Below are positions 22,191 through 34,940 of a stretch of 64,000 nt of DNA, in pieces (positions within the stretch are counted from its first letter, which is position 1; every line of letters begins with the position of its first letter). Both the position numbers and the translations under genes were made by a program. The stretch lies in assembly GCA_900073065.1 (NCBI GenBank), contig FJOG01000009.1, positions 946,267 through 1,010,266 on the forward strand, given 5' to 3'. The stretch is from Phialocephala subalpina. Taxonomy: Eukaryota > Ascomycota > Leotiomycetes > Helotiales > Mollisiaceae. The notes beneath the pieces are model-generated. The model worked only from the letters and a program-made list of their open reading frames with translations, had not been told where the DNA came from and made no database searches.

Positions 22191-23903
22191 TACATTGTGC
22201 AGAAGCAACTTGGGAAAAAGTCACTTCCGCAAGCACCATACTTTACATACTTTTCCCGTTTATCGCCGTCCCACGCCCTTCAAGAAAAGGGTTTCGACAC
22301 TTTCCCATATCCTCGCGACTCCCAGACTCAAGACAGACAGACAGACATTTGGTCGGCCTTCTCATCACGACTGAGACCTCGACGTTGGGCCTCCGAAACC
22401 TAACCATCTTCACACCGTGCATGGTTTGTTCCGAGGCATCCTGTCCTGTGTTACCTCAACCTTCAACCTCACTTTCTCGACTCCAAAAACGAAAAGCGCG
22501 CCGTCCACTGCAGGTAGGCCTCTATACCACTGTACTTGACCTCCAGGAGAATGATTGCTGACCGACAATAGCCTTTCCGACTTTCAGACAGCCTCGTCTA
22601 CTCTGCTGCTCGAGTTATTCGATTCGACCCGAACTTCCGCACACTGTCCAGCTCGGTCTCTCGACGGCCACTCGCCCTTGTTACGAACACATCTGCTACG
22701 CGCATATATTTATTCGATACCTTCGCTCGATTGTTACCCGGGTTGAAGGAACTGTACAAAGCGAAAGGCGCATCGAGCTCTAGGTGCCCAACCCGAGCAG
22801 GAACCCGTTCACCGAAAGAGTTCACGGCTTGATCAGCGGCCGTTCAGGAAACACCTCCGGTCACTCAATCTTTGTTCGTGAAGACGCGCCACGGCTTTCT
22901 ACCCAGTCGACACCATTTACAATTTCGATACATCACTTCATCGGACGAACATCTGGTTCGTGCCTAAGACACTGCAGCATACCGCGCAGGACCATTACTC
23001 CAGACTCAGACATAAACCAAAATCAACAGCCAACAGTCACACAGGCAGTGCGGCTTTTCCGCATCCTCAAAGAATTGCACCGGGGCAAGGGTCCGAGGTT
23101 CAGTCAGCGACGCATATTCTGCTTCGGGGATATCGCCACATAAGACTCGGCCAGCCTATACGCATTGGGCGACAAAGGTTTTGCAAGAGCTTGGGTTTCA
23201 CAGTCGTAAAAGAAAAGAGCACCCAATTTTAACCGGCGGCTCGGTTGCCCGTGCGTTCTGACATTCCCGCCCCCCCGCGAAGAGCCCCCGAACCACATCG
23301 GCGGATATCTTGAAGCTGGGAAATTCCAGTCTAGCGCCTATTGGGCTTTGCACTGTCATCTTTTGACAAGGTGAGCACGTTCGGATTCTCGCATGTTCAC
23401 ACACACTGTCCTCCACTTTCTCTTCTTCTTGACCTGTACTTTTTCATCTTTGCAACATCCGAGAATTGGCGGTGTGGGTGTGGACTACCAAATGATGCCG
23501 ATCATTATTGGCGAGTTCTGTTTTGGATCTGGCGCAAAACTGACCTCTGAACTCATAGCACCCCTCATCATCAGCCTGCAATATCATCGTGGTGTTGCGG
23601 ACCAGAAGAACGACTTTCGACGTGGCACGGATTTGGTCACGTTTTTGACGACGCGTTTGCTTTGTCCGTCGACTGGGCTGTGTTTGATCTGCTCTGTGTT
23701 GGCGAGTCAAGTCCAGGTCGACAACTGCAAACAGCCTTCCAAAGGCGTGTCCCCGAGACAACATCCAAGATCGAGACACTTCACTAGATTCCCGCATCAT
23801 ACCGAACAGTTGGACGAACGCCTGATCCAAGCGCTCGCAATTTCCCTATAATCACCTTCCTCCCGACTGCACTCATCTCGAGACAGTCGATACCACCATC
23901 ATC
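22191..23903 (+). promoter_or_regulatory. probable long 5' leader/upstream region of the C2H2 gene
   Basis: A pyrimidine-rich plus-strand sequence with several short ATG-initiated frames (for example from 22349, 22555 and 22784) that do not encode known domains. This resembles the long, uORF-bearing leaders known for some developmental transcription factors of filamentous fungi. The transcription start is not determined. Confidence 0.4.
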
Positions 23904-25350
<1,447 letters not shown>

Positions 25351-26636
25351 GGCATCCCAAATTCCTAGAACACAACTCGCGCCTTAACGCGTAAAACAAC
25401 ATCCCACGTTATGCCTTGGATCATTCGTGCGATAACTTTCCTTCCCTCTCTTCACGAAAGGTGTTCGATACCCTGTATATTTTCATTCTGTCGGAGTTAT
25501 TCGGGCATTGCGGCATGCATCACAGGCTTACAGCACCTCCAAAATTGGCGTCCATACTTCCTTTGTTTTTTCCCTTTATCTTGTACCCTGCCTTTCTTTA
25601 CCTCTAGAGCGGGTGGGTTACATATTTAGAAGACCTGGTCAGATACGGCCCTGTATCTAAAGGACTCAAGACGGTGTGCGGGCTGTAAATCTGTCTTACG
25701 ATGTTTACGAGGTTTCGACCAGTTGCTTTTGCTACTGGGACTTGGCGGCGACTTCTTTTTTGGGGGATACAACGGCCACAATAGGTCATTTTTGGTGGGG
25801 TCACTTCATTGGCTGACTAGCTGAACAAAATAGAAAGCCATCGGTACATGGATGGGCATTATTGTAGAGTTAGGTACACGCTATCGCTTTCTTGGCTTTG
25901 GCACGCATGAGCTGTGAGCAATGAATTAAACATCAACTGCAAGAGGTTCGAAATGTGACATTGAAAGATAGGTGCATGTGACGTCCCAAGCGGGAAGTGA
26001 TCTGGAGCGCCACCAGCGGTTGGCGTTCTTTGTTTTTTTCTCCTGGTGCAAATCATCAAGTGTGCTGCAACGAGGCGAGCGATAAAGACATCGAGGCCTA
26101 CACTTGGCACGCTTTCAATACTTGGGCCGACGGCCTGTGCTCTCCTCTTCAACTCTCTAAGAATGTGGCCACGTACCTTCAAGTTTTCAAAGAATACGTC
26201 TTTCGAGGCAACGAAGGAGAGAAAGCTGCTACTGTAGTCATACCAGAATGGTGTGCTCACTGGAGCTCACGACCTCTGGGCGGTATCAACTGGATGTCAG
26301 AATACGAAAATTTCTCTTCTTAGACCAGATTTTCCAGAGGTCTGTAATTACAACTTGCCAACATCGACGCCCAGCGTACAGTACCTTCCTGTTCAGTGTT
26401 TCCACCTCAATGCTTCCTCTACTTGATAGTTCTTGAGAGGTTCGGAAGTAGGGAGTACATGCCTCATCGACGCTCCTTCCCTCAATGTCCCTCCTGCTTC
26501 GGGTCATTTCTTTCCCTCGAGACTTCTCTTCATCTATCTGACAACAACACAATACAAGACATCGATACTCTCGTTTAACACCACTTGCATTCAATACCGT
26601 CTCTCGCTACATACACACTCGTTGGTATCAGCTAAG
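25351..26636. other. intergenic region
   Basis: This holds the 3' flank of the C2H2 gene and the upstream region of the 2EXR gene. Open frames at 25859-26323 overlap on opposite strands and show no domain. The last 200 nt are CT-rich, like a fungal promoter and leader. Confidence 0.5.
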
Positions 26637-27590
26637 ATGTCTCAATCAACGGAACTCGGTGTTACGACCTTCACTTGCTTCCCGAGATTGCCTGCGGAGC
26701 TCCAAGTCATGATTTATCATGCCATGATGCCTGGTCCTCGACGCGTTCACAGTAAATAAAATCACCAGGGGAACGAGGGACAATGAAAATAGTCCATGTT
26801 GCACGACTCCAGCCCAGCTCCAGCCTCGTCCTGCTTGGTGAAAATGTACTGACTATACACAGTGACATTCAGAAAGGGACTGGAATCCCGTCTCGGCTCC
26901 AGCACTCCCATTCCCGCTCTCCTTCACCTTAATCGAGACGCACGGTACGAGGCGTTGAAGAAATACAAGCTCCGCTTCGGCACCGACAACTATGGACCGC
27001 TCGTTTATTTCAATTCCGACCTCGATGTCCTGTCTTTCGGTCCTGATGATAGGGGGTTTGCAAATTTATCGCACTTCGATACACGAGTATGGACTTGTCT
27101 TAGTGAGTCAGGCGCCAGTAAGTGTCGACCGCCCTTGTTTTCACATGCCCGTATCTCTCTGGAACTCTTCGGTTGACTCCTTCTTCAGGCACCACGTAGG
27201 GCTGTGGACACCGCGAGCTAGATTTTGTCTGGAAAAAAGTCGCGAAATATTGTTCCAGAACCTTACGGACAATCAGCATTGATTTACGAATGAACAATGC
27301 CGAAATCCTACACCTCTTCCACAAGCTTGAAGCTCTTGAGAGTCTGAAGAAAGTTGTCGTCTATCATCCTGAATGGAACGATGTGGACACTCCTAGGGTT
27401 CTAGATGATTCACTGATATCGCCAGTTATCACGGCAGCAGCCGTAACGTATATGGGTGGAAGCTATGGGACATTGGCGGCTTTGTGAAGATTTTTGAGGA
27501 GCAGCAGAGAAAGCTTGTGATAGAGTTGGCTCTTCCGGGGAACTCGGTTGTGGGGATCCTGGACAGACAATTGGTATCACTTCTAACACG
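26637..27590 (+). CDS. 2EXR-domain protein (fungal family of unknown function)
   Basis: The start ATG is followed by the family signature, key residues FTCFPRLPAELQVMIYHAMMPGPR, which matches the N-terminal pattern of fungal 2EXR proteins (F-P-x-L-P-x-E-I/L-x-x-M-I). Exon 1 is 26637-26751 and exon 2 starts at 26863. Exon 2 continues with the second conserved block (PIPALLHLNRDARYEALKKY, then YFNSDLDVLSF). A third exon, from roughly 27200 with an uncertain start, carries LRTISIDLRMNNAEILHLFHKLE. Its frame stops at 27487, while coding-like sequence (FVKIFEEQQRKLVIELALPG) continues in another frame to about 27616. Either an intron or a one-base shift lies near 27450. Function is unknown; the family is large in plant-associated and saprobic ascomycetes. 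Confidence 0.75.
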
Positions 27591-27619
27591 CCCACTTACT
27601 CCTGCCCAAGGCTGACATA

Positions 27620-28460
27620 GTACTCGCAGACCAGGATGGAAGCCTTATTGTTTTGTTTGATTGCTAGCCTGTACCTATTCCAGATCATAGCGGTCGTCTG
27701 GTTCATCTGCCAGATTCCATCTGATAGTATTGACGACCCGCATTCCTGTCTTCTTGCTTTCTTGGGGGGTATGTCAATATCGATCGTTTTTGTGTTGATT
27801 GTATTCTTCTAATGAAGGAAACGTATAGTACACAGGAAGGTGTTTATCTCTCTCTGGTTGCAGAAGACCAGCGTTTAGTATAGTGCTCCCAATAGAAACG
27901 GAGTCAGACTTCCAGCCATCGTTTGAGTGGCTAATACTTTGAAACTTCATCTCGTGAGTGTGGTCGTAAAGCTATCTCTCCTATGACTAAGATCTCGGAG
28001 TCGGTATTCCTATTTCAAGCACTTCAAGGAGAGCAGAATGCCCCAAGCGCCTCGGGATATTTAGAACTCCAGAAACAAAGGAGAAAGGAGCATATTGCTC
28101 CGAGAAGGTGAACTTACCTCCGATCACCCCTCCCTACTGTCCTTCAAGATATATTCATATTCAAACTGTGACCTACCTCCCTACCAATTCCACACACGAC
28201 ACTCCGTTTCAGGGTCTGACAAACAATATCTCGATAACTTGAAGACTTGCTCTGCAATACAGCTTTAGACTCAATGTTCACAGCATGTATCATGTGCTTG
28301 TATCTTAGCACAGGAGAGACCAGAGACCAGAAGAAACATATTCTCGAGAACGCAAAACGACGTCGATGCAGGGAATCTCAAATTCAAAGTCCTTCTCGCC
28401 GCTTGGCATGCCGTATTCATACACAATCGTATAGCATCTCCCAAATTACTCTCCCAATTC
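27620..28460. other. intergenic region
   Basis: The 3' flanks of the 2EXR gene and of the convergent COQ3 gene. Only short unsupported frames are present and no RNA gene was recognised. Confidence 0.5.
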
Positions 28461-29312
28461 TCAAAAGTCCTTCCTAATCCCGAAAAAGTAATTTCCTACC
28501 CTCTCACTCCCACTGACCTCTTTCCACCCCAGCCCCGGCACATAAACGACCCCCATAACCCTCGGGCTGTTCCATCCCCTCTCCCTCAAGAAGTGTCCCC
28601 TTAGTTCCTCCTCGTTGATATACTTCTCCCAATCATGCGTTCCACGAGGCACAATGCCCACCAGATCCTCAGCAACAACTTTAGTCGTTAACCAACTCAT
28701 CCATGTTCTCGCAATTGTGGACATCACTATCCATCCTCCTGGTTTTACAAACGGGGTACATTTGTCCAGGAACTCGGCAGGGTGGGTAATATGTTCTACG
28801 ACTTCGAAGATGGAGACGATGTCGTACTGCTCCGCAGGGGAAGTAGGGATAGGCAGCCCTTCAATCGAGGTGTTTCGGTAGGTGAGTTTATCTTTCAGCC
28901 CTGGATCTTTCCTCGCATGGCCTTTAGCTATAGCTAAAACCTCTGGTGAGGGATCAATAGCCGTAACACTTCCCGCGCTATGTAATCTCGCAGCACTCTC
29001 TGCGAATATCCCGCCGCCGCATCCAATGTCTAGGTATTTCAACCCGGTGGTCGGAGGGGCGTCTGGTTGTGAGGCGTGGCAGGTACGGATGAAATCATGA
29101 CGGAGAGGGTTCATAAGGTGGAGGAGTCGAGAGGAACCGTGGGGATCCCACCATGTTGAAGCTAGGGCATTGAAATGTGAGACTTCTTCTGGGTTGACTG
29201 ATGATGTTGTGCTCTGTTGGCGGAATTGGTTCTGCACAAACCTTGGAGCCGTTTTGAGTAGGAGGTTTAGATTGCGAATTGAAGTCGCTCGTAGCGGTAC
29301 CGGAGTCATCAT
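28461..29312 (-). CDS. COQ3: ubiquinone biosynthesis O-methyltransferase COQ3, mitochondrial
   Basis: SAM-dependent O-methyltransferase acting on two hydroxyl groups of the quinone ring during coenzyme Q synthesis, at the matrix side of the inner mitochondrial membrane. It is a single exon of 283 residues. The first 35 residues are rich in Arg, Leu and Ser with few acids, a mitochondrial presequence. The conserved entry block FNALASTWWDPHG lies at 47-59, SAM motif I YLDIGCGGG at 93-101, then VTAIDPSPE, the post-I motif IVSIFEVVEHI and the C-terminal block GTHDWEKYI, all typical of UbiG/Coq3. It is transcribed divergently from RIB3 across about 500 bp. Identification is very secure. Confidence 0.96.
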   Translation of the reverse strand: MMTPVPLRATSIRNLNLLLKTAPRFVQNQFRQQSTTSSVNPEEVSHFNALASTWWDPHGSSRLLHLMNPLRHDFIRTCHASQPDAPPTTGLKYLDIGCGGGIFAESAARLHSAGSVTAIDPSPEVLAIAKGHARKDPGLKDKLTYRNTSIEGLPIPTSPAEQYDIVSIFEVVEHITHPAEFLDKCTPFVKPGGWIVMSTIARTWMSWLTTKVVAEDLVGIVPRGTHDWEKYINEEELRGHFLRERGWNSPRVMGVVYVPGLGWKEVSGSERVGNYFFGIRKDF

Positions 29313-29820
29313 GATGGGACCTGCTTGGAAAGCAGTATGTGAGGTATAGATTGGTCAATTGCGTTTTGCTGCGTCTCGCGGTGATGTCTCAATGTTTGTC
29401 TTGCTGACGAACATAATGGCACAAATTATCTGGTGCTGCCATAAGCAAGGCTCGGGAAGGCCTCGGTCCAACAAAACCAACTCAACGCCGCGCATGAAGA
29501 CCCTGTCAATCACGTCTGTAATCATATGCAGGCCCGGAGACATCCCATTTATTCGGGTCGCAGGGAATTTTGGTCTTCTGATGGACAATAAATATCCGTG
29601 ACTACCTGCCTTCTTTCTCTTACATACTCCTTGGACACTTCGCACATATTTCGATTTTACGACATCTGGAAAGAAAAGTCATTGAGTTGATTGGGAACAT
29701 TGGGGCCCGTCCAAGAACCCCGCCTGCGGTCAATTCGAAGAGCCGGCTTGAAGCGGGGCATATTTTTCTTACTTCTCATCTATACATCGAAGAGTCACAC
29801 AACAGCAAACTCCAAACAAG
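29313..29820. promoter_or_regulatory. shared divergent promoter region COQ3/RIB3
   Basis: The 508 bp between two divergently transcribed start codons must hold both promoters. Open frames on both strands here look accidental. No specific factor site was identified. Confidence 0.5.
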
Positions 29821-30622
29821 ATGCCTTCCTCAGATATAGCCCAGCATTTCGACTCAATAGAAGATACAATTGCGGCGTTCAGTCAGTCAACTCTCCTTTC
29901 CATTCAAGAAAACAATCCAATTCCTCTCCCCGTTGTTCCGGATGGCCAAGAGCTGACAACTTCCAGAGAATGGCGAATTCATCGTTGTCCTCGACGACCT
30001 CTCCCGCGAAAACGAAGGCGACCTAATAATAGCCGCCGACTCCATCACTCCCTCAAAAATGGCCTTCATGATCCGGCACACCTCGGGCTTGATCTGCGCT
30101 CCCATGCCTCCCTCCCTCTGCTCCAAATTCGAATTACCACAAATGGTCTCCAGCAACGAAGACCCGAATAGAACCGCCTACACCATTTCCATCGATGCCA
30201 ATTCGCCGGAGACAACGACTGGAATCAGCGCGGCGGATAGGGCACTCACTTGTCAGCTGTTGGCGGATAAGAGCAGTACGAGTGCGAGCTTCAGGAGACC
30301 AGGACATATTTTCCCTCTACAGGCTAGAGAGGGAGGGGTCAGAGAACGAACAGGCCATACAGAAGCAGCAGTCGAGTTCTGCCGCCTCTCCGGGAAACCA
30401 CCCGTCGGTATAATCTGCGAAATGGTAGAAGATGGAGAAGAGATAGAAGGGAAAGCTGAAAGAAGGGAGCCAGGAATGATGAGGAGAGATGGGTGTTTGG
30501 CTTTTGGGAAGAAGTGGGGGTTGAAGGTTTGTACGATTGAGGATTTGGTTAGGTATATGGAGAAGACGAAGGGGAAGTTGGTGCTGGGAAATGGGCATGT
30601 TAATGGGAATGGGGGTCTCTGA
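29821..30622 (+). CDS. RIB3: 3,4-dihydroxy-2-butanone 4-phosphate synthase
   Basis: Converts ribulose-5-phosphate to 3,4-dihydroxy-2-butanone-4-phosphate and formate, the four-carbon branch of riboflavin synthesis; a Mg-dependent homodimer in the cytosol. Exons 29821-29881 and 29967-30622 give 238 residues, typical for a monofunctional fungal RIB3. Signatures in order: acidic active-site loop RENEGDL (34-40), HTSG (58-61), NRTAYTISID, GISAADRA, RPGHIFPL (131-138) and GHTEAAV (150-156). No GTP cyclohydrolase II domain is fused. The last 20 residues are Gly/Asn-rich and probably disordered. Confidence 0.96.
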
Positions 30623-31613
30623 TGAGGTGTTGGTATCTGGGTGGTCTGAAGAGCATTGCATTTAGGTACGGAAAATAGATTTCATGCCGAGTGGGATATG
30701 AAAGCCTGAAGTGTGCTCGTGAAGTAGTCTATTTCTTGTGTGGTGTTAGTATTGAGGTGAGTCACTAGCTGAATACGAATCAATGTTGAAGATTAGTAGG
30801 AAGGGTGATCGGGGGTGGATTTTGCAGGAAGGAATGTAAGATTGTCTATGATTACGGCATGCCAAGTGGCTGAAGGACATTGAGATGCTCTTTATTGATA
30901 TCCTACCAGAGCCTTATTGATCATACTTTTCCTTCTTGTGGTTTTGTTCTCCCATTTCATTACCTGGACCTGGTCAAAACCCTCAAGTGAAGTGCTTGAA
31001 CGAACCTCTCTGACTTTTGATGCGCTGCTTGTCAAGACTAAAACCCTACGAGACTCGGGCGTCTTCAGTCTGTCGGCTATATTTGATACGTGTTGCAACT
31101 TGTTCACGAGTTCTGGGTATCTTAGAAAGGTCTATAATTTGTCACAATTCACCTACTTCCGTAAATCATCTGGCAGGACATAATGCCCCTTCGACTCATT
31201 TATCTTGCTATATCGGACTCTCACTTCTGACTAGCGCAAAATATCATCCTCGAATTACCATATTATCGAACAGTGTCACACTTTCAAAGCTTTTGTATCA
31301 ACACACATTCCAGTACCCACGCTCGTTTGACGAAATATCAAGATCTCGGTACGTACGCAACAGTCTTGCTCCACAAGCTGCAGCCCACTCTAGCTCTACC
31401 CATCGGCAACCCCTTTACCTCCACTTCTGCCGCTGGTTTGGTACGTGTAGAGAGAGGAACTCGGCAAGATACACCCTTGCTCCGATATCAATTTCATTCC
31501 TACATAGAGAAGAAGATTGAAGGCAAGTTAACAAGGCACTCCCAACATCAATGGACGAGTATATTTCCTGAACAAGAATGCCGACTAACATCTCAACACC
31601 AGAAGCCACCACC
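30623..31613. other. intergenic region
   Basis: The 3' flank of RIB3 and the upstream region of the first secreted protein. Overlapping frames at 30892-31560 show no domain. I see nothing that can be supported as a gene. Confidence 0.5.
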
Positions 31614-32330
31614 ATGCACCTTTTCTCCAGCATTCTCGCATCCTTGAGTCTCACAACTACAGCGTTCTCTTATCCAACAACCAAGACCCTTCATTCTCTT
31701 CTCAACGCAACCCACCTACTCCATAAAAGTCAAGACGATTCCAACGCCCATCCCTTCTGTGTCCCACCTCAAGGCTTCACAACCGGCTACGAACACTGGT
31801 AAGCCTATTGGCCTCCTACCCTCCCCAATTTCCAGCTTCGAAGCTCCTTCCCCCCGCCCCCCCCCCAAAACTTTTCACCGTGCTAACAAAATACCAGCAC
31901 TTTTGCCTCAGCAGTCCTCTCTGAATCCCTAAACCCCTCACACAACGGCACGCTAGCCAACGCATGGATCTTCGACCAGCTGTGCAACGTCCTTGGAGTT
32001 GTTCAAAATCTCGGGACAAACACGTTGCCTGGAGGAGTTTATAACTTCGATAAGAGCCAGACGAAGTTGCAGGATGCTACGGTGGTAGGGTTTGGTGACG
32101 GCAGGTAAAATATTTCCTGACTAATTCGCCCCCTGTCTATGTTGCTTCAGATGCTTCGAAGCAGGGTTGAGTTTCATGGGACTAATGAGATGGGTAGACT
32201 GGGACTTAGATCTCCGAGCGTGAATTTTGCGGGAAAGAGTTTCCAGGGAGATGGTAATTCTTGTTGGTGGATGGATCCGAGTGATGGAGGAAGTATCTGG
32301 GGATGTGTGTTTGAGTTTGATTGTTACTGA
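31614..32330 (+). CDS. small secreted cysteine-containing protein 1
   Basis: Exons 31614-31798, 31898-32104 and 32165-32330 give 185 residues. The N-terminus MHLFSSILASLSLTTTAFS is a clear signal peptide, with cleavage likely near residue 19. The mature part has six Cys (49, 62, 91, 164, 178, 184), room for three disulfides, one NGT and one NAT glycosylation site, and ends CVFEFDCY. For intron 2 the second of two AG acceptors (32164) gives the long Cys-containing C-terminus; the first (32150) would end early after DLDLRA. An in-frame ATG at 31578 would spoil the signal peptide. I know no family name. It has weak similarity in layout to the next gene; an extracellular or effector-like role is inference only. 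Confidence 0.75.
31851..31866 (+). repeat. poly-C tract inside intron 1
   Basis: A run of 16 nt, all C but one G, in the first intron of the secreted protein gene. It is prone to length change or sequencing error but lies outside the exons. Confidence 0.85.
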
Positions 32331-32649
32331 TATTTGTGATAGGAGGAAGAAGAGAGTGTTGTATAGTAAGGAGTGAGAGAGAAGACTGGCATGGAGAGTG
32401 GTATGAAAAGTACTAGCGAGGATGTCTAGATTGGAAGATGAGACTGCCTGGCATTTGCTATGATACTTTGGTCAGCTGGCTTTGGTCCTTGAAGATGTAC
32501 GATATTTTCCCTGTCAGCAATGGTATTTGGTATGATATTCTATCTACTCCTGAACATGAAAGACGGCGATATGATGGCAACTGCTCCTGTGGCGGCAATG
32601 ACAAGGTTTACAAATGTCCTAGTAGCATTTGAGACATTGTCAGTCGTTC

Positions 32650-32650
<1 letters not shown>

Positions 32651-32683
<33 letters not shown>

Positions 32684-32684
32684 G
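32651..32684. repeat. (ATT)n microsatellite
   Basis: About eleven perfect ATT units between the two secreted-protein genes. Confidence 0.95.
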
Positions 32685-33031
32685 GAGCGCCTCGCTTCGC
32701 TCTCCTCGCTACCCCTTTCGACGTGTCCTACAACAAACAAATCCTCACGATCCAGTTCACGAAATAGCAAACTGCTGTCGCCGCTTCAGAACCGAGCCAA
32801 ATGTTTGTTTACTTTCCGAAAATCTCAACACTCTTGGGACATTCTCCTTAACTTTGAAATTTGAATACTGACTCCAAGATTGTGCACAGCTGTGGCGAGG
32901 ACTTTAGTCTGCGATTCATCCAATTCACCTCGACCATCAGTCAACACTTTCAATCACAAATTACAACCAAAAGTCCTTCAATTCCAAATTCCGGTACCTC
33001 AAAGAAACCACCGCATAAAGCAAGTCGACAC

Positions 33032-33659
33032 GATGTTTATATTATCTGGCTTGCGCTCGCGCTAATCTCGAGCACCTCTGCTTCGGGCCCCGTCCTCGGA
33101 CTCCACAACCTCTGCACACTTCCACGATTCTTCGAACAATACCATAACAGCACGTGCACGGTGTCATACTTCCTCGAACAAAATCTCAATGTGGCAGAGC
33201 TGTGGGCTTTCGATTGCAACTGTACTCAAGTCGCCCATGCATATCCCGTGCCTATCGGATCGGGCTACAATTTCCAAACGGACTTTACATTCCAGCCAAG
33301 GTATGAACACTCCTCGCTGAAATCTCAGCATTGTTTACTCATCAAGCCTCCCCGTTCCCATCCACTCCCCTTCTCCGATTGACGAAAGCTAATACCCAAC
33401 CAGCCTCGAACATAACCTCACAATCACCTTCCCCAACCTAATTGATCCACCTCGCTACTCTTACGCCGAAAACTCATATATCGGAAGAGAAGAGGGATAT
33501 CGTACTACTTGTGCGAATGTTACGGATCTGGTGGGAAAGATCTGTGAGTTGCGATTTAGTTGTGAGTGGATGGGTGTTCCGATCTTGCCTGTGGAGACGA
33601 TGATTATTTGTCCTTGGGATAAGGAGGAGGGGAAGTTTGATTGTCATGATGGACGGTAG
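33032..33659 (+). CDS. small secreted cysteine-rich protein 2 (start codon out of frame)
   Basis: A hydrophobic signal-like segment (YIIWLALALISSTSAS) followed by a mature part with nine Cys, joined over an intron at 33301-33403 to a second exon ending at 33659. From 33032 the reading frame is about 174 codons. The C-terminal pattern KICELRFSCEW (C-x3-F-x-C) parallels CVFEFDC in the upstream gene. There are several NxS/T sites. The only suitable ATG (33033) is one base out of frame with the signal segment, and the in-frame sequence upstream has no ATG back to 32861. A one-base deletion, a sequencing error, an unseen upstream exon or a dead gene could explain this. The product is inferred to be secreted; its function is unknown. 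Confidence 0.6.
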
Positions 33660-34219
33660 AGGACGGAAGGTATGGGAGGGAGGCTGTTTGGTGGAATAGA
33701 GAAGGTGGTGGTGGTTTGTGATTTGTGATTTGTGATCTTGATGTGGAGGAGGGTTACGACTGTCATTGAGCTAGGCAAAGTCTGAGGGATGAACCTTGTT
33801 GGTTGAATCGGCGTTGGCGATATTGCTGGTGGCTTGTAGTGGTGGTAAGGGGGATGGGAGGTTATGATTTGTTATCTGGTGGCTTGTGTGGAGTTTGATG
33901 GTGTATGATTGGATTTCTCTTCTCGTGGCGGAGGTTTTATTGAGATGCCGTGACGGAAAACGAATAAGATCTTACCTGATTTGTGAGTAATTGTACAGCA
34001 CAATATAGACCCGTGGCCGTGCTAGAGGGGAGGCACCTTCTCTGGTAAGCAATGATAATAGATTGAGAGAACAGATCATGGACGTATCCAGCAACAGGAG
34101 GTCGCGAAATGGCCGATAGGAAAAGCACTCTAGACCAGGAGTAATAAAAGACCAATTGCAACCAATTGACACCGAGCTCCACCATGCAATGCAAAATCCA
34201 TCAGTACGACTAGTTTCCT
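33660..34219. other. convergent intergenic region
   Basis: 3' flanks of the secreted protein gene and of the DsbA-like gene. The plus strand is strongly G/T-rich between 33660 and 33930 with repeated GGTGGTGG and TTTGTGAT units. No gene is seen. Confidence 0.5.
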
Positions 34220-34940
34220 TCAAGCCTTCGCACCTTCCTCAGTAGCCTTGATCTTCTCGAACAACCTCAAGAAAACTCCAGGATCCTGAGCACCTCCAAT
34301 CTCGTACTTCCCCTGGATCGTGAAGTTCGGCACCCCACTGATCTGGTTCATCTGCGCCTCCTCAACCTCGACATCAACTTCCTTTCCCCCTTTGTCACTC
34401 GCCAACCATTCCTTGGCTTCCTTCTCTTCCAATCCAGCCTTCTTAGCGGCATTCAACAGCACCTCGTGGCTCGTGATGTCTCCTTCATTCTCGAAGTACG
34501 CAGAGAATAGCTCTTCTACAACCCGAGTCTGGACGGCTGGCGACTTGGACTTGCCCAACTGGATCAGACGATGACTGTCGCGTGTGTTGCCAGTTTTGCC
34601 ACCGAACTTGAAATTAATTCCAACTTCCTTGCCGGTCTGAGCAAGGCGATCAAAGATCATTGATGTGCGGTCCTCGCCGAACTTCTGCTTGAAGTAACTC
34701 GCCTTATCAATGCCTGATGATAATCAGTATATGTCTCCTAGTACTTACTGCGATTGAGAACATACCAGTTTTTGGCGCACCAGGGTTCAAGTAGAATGGC
34801 ATCCATGTCGTAGAGAAAGTATCGTTCGAGTCAGGATGCAACTCTCTGTACGCCTTGATAGCTTTATCTAACTTCTGTTTCCCGACATAGCACCAAGGAC
34901 AAACAGTATCGCTGACGATTTCAATATCGAATTTGGTCAT
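34220..34940 (-). CDS. DsbA/FrnE-family thiol oxidoreductase (2-hydroxychromene-2-carboxylate isomerase-like)
   Basis: A thioredoxin-fold protein with an all-alpha insertion, 222 residues, exons 34766-34940 and 34220-34713 on the minus strand. The active-site motif CPWC follows the first strand (IEIVSDTVCPWCYVG, residues 5-19). The cis-Pro region is VPNFTIQG near residue 185, followed by GGAQDP, as in the FrnE group. A start 13 codons upstream (34979) is possible, but MTKFDIEIV fits the family. Such proteins are cytosolic and act on glutathione or thiol substrates; the exact substrate is unknown. No signal peptide. Confidence 0.9.
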
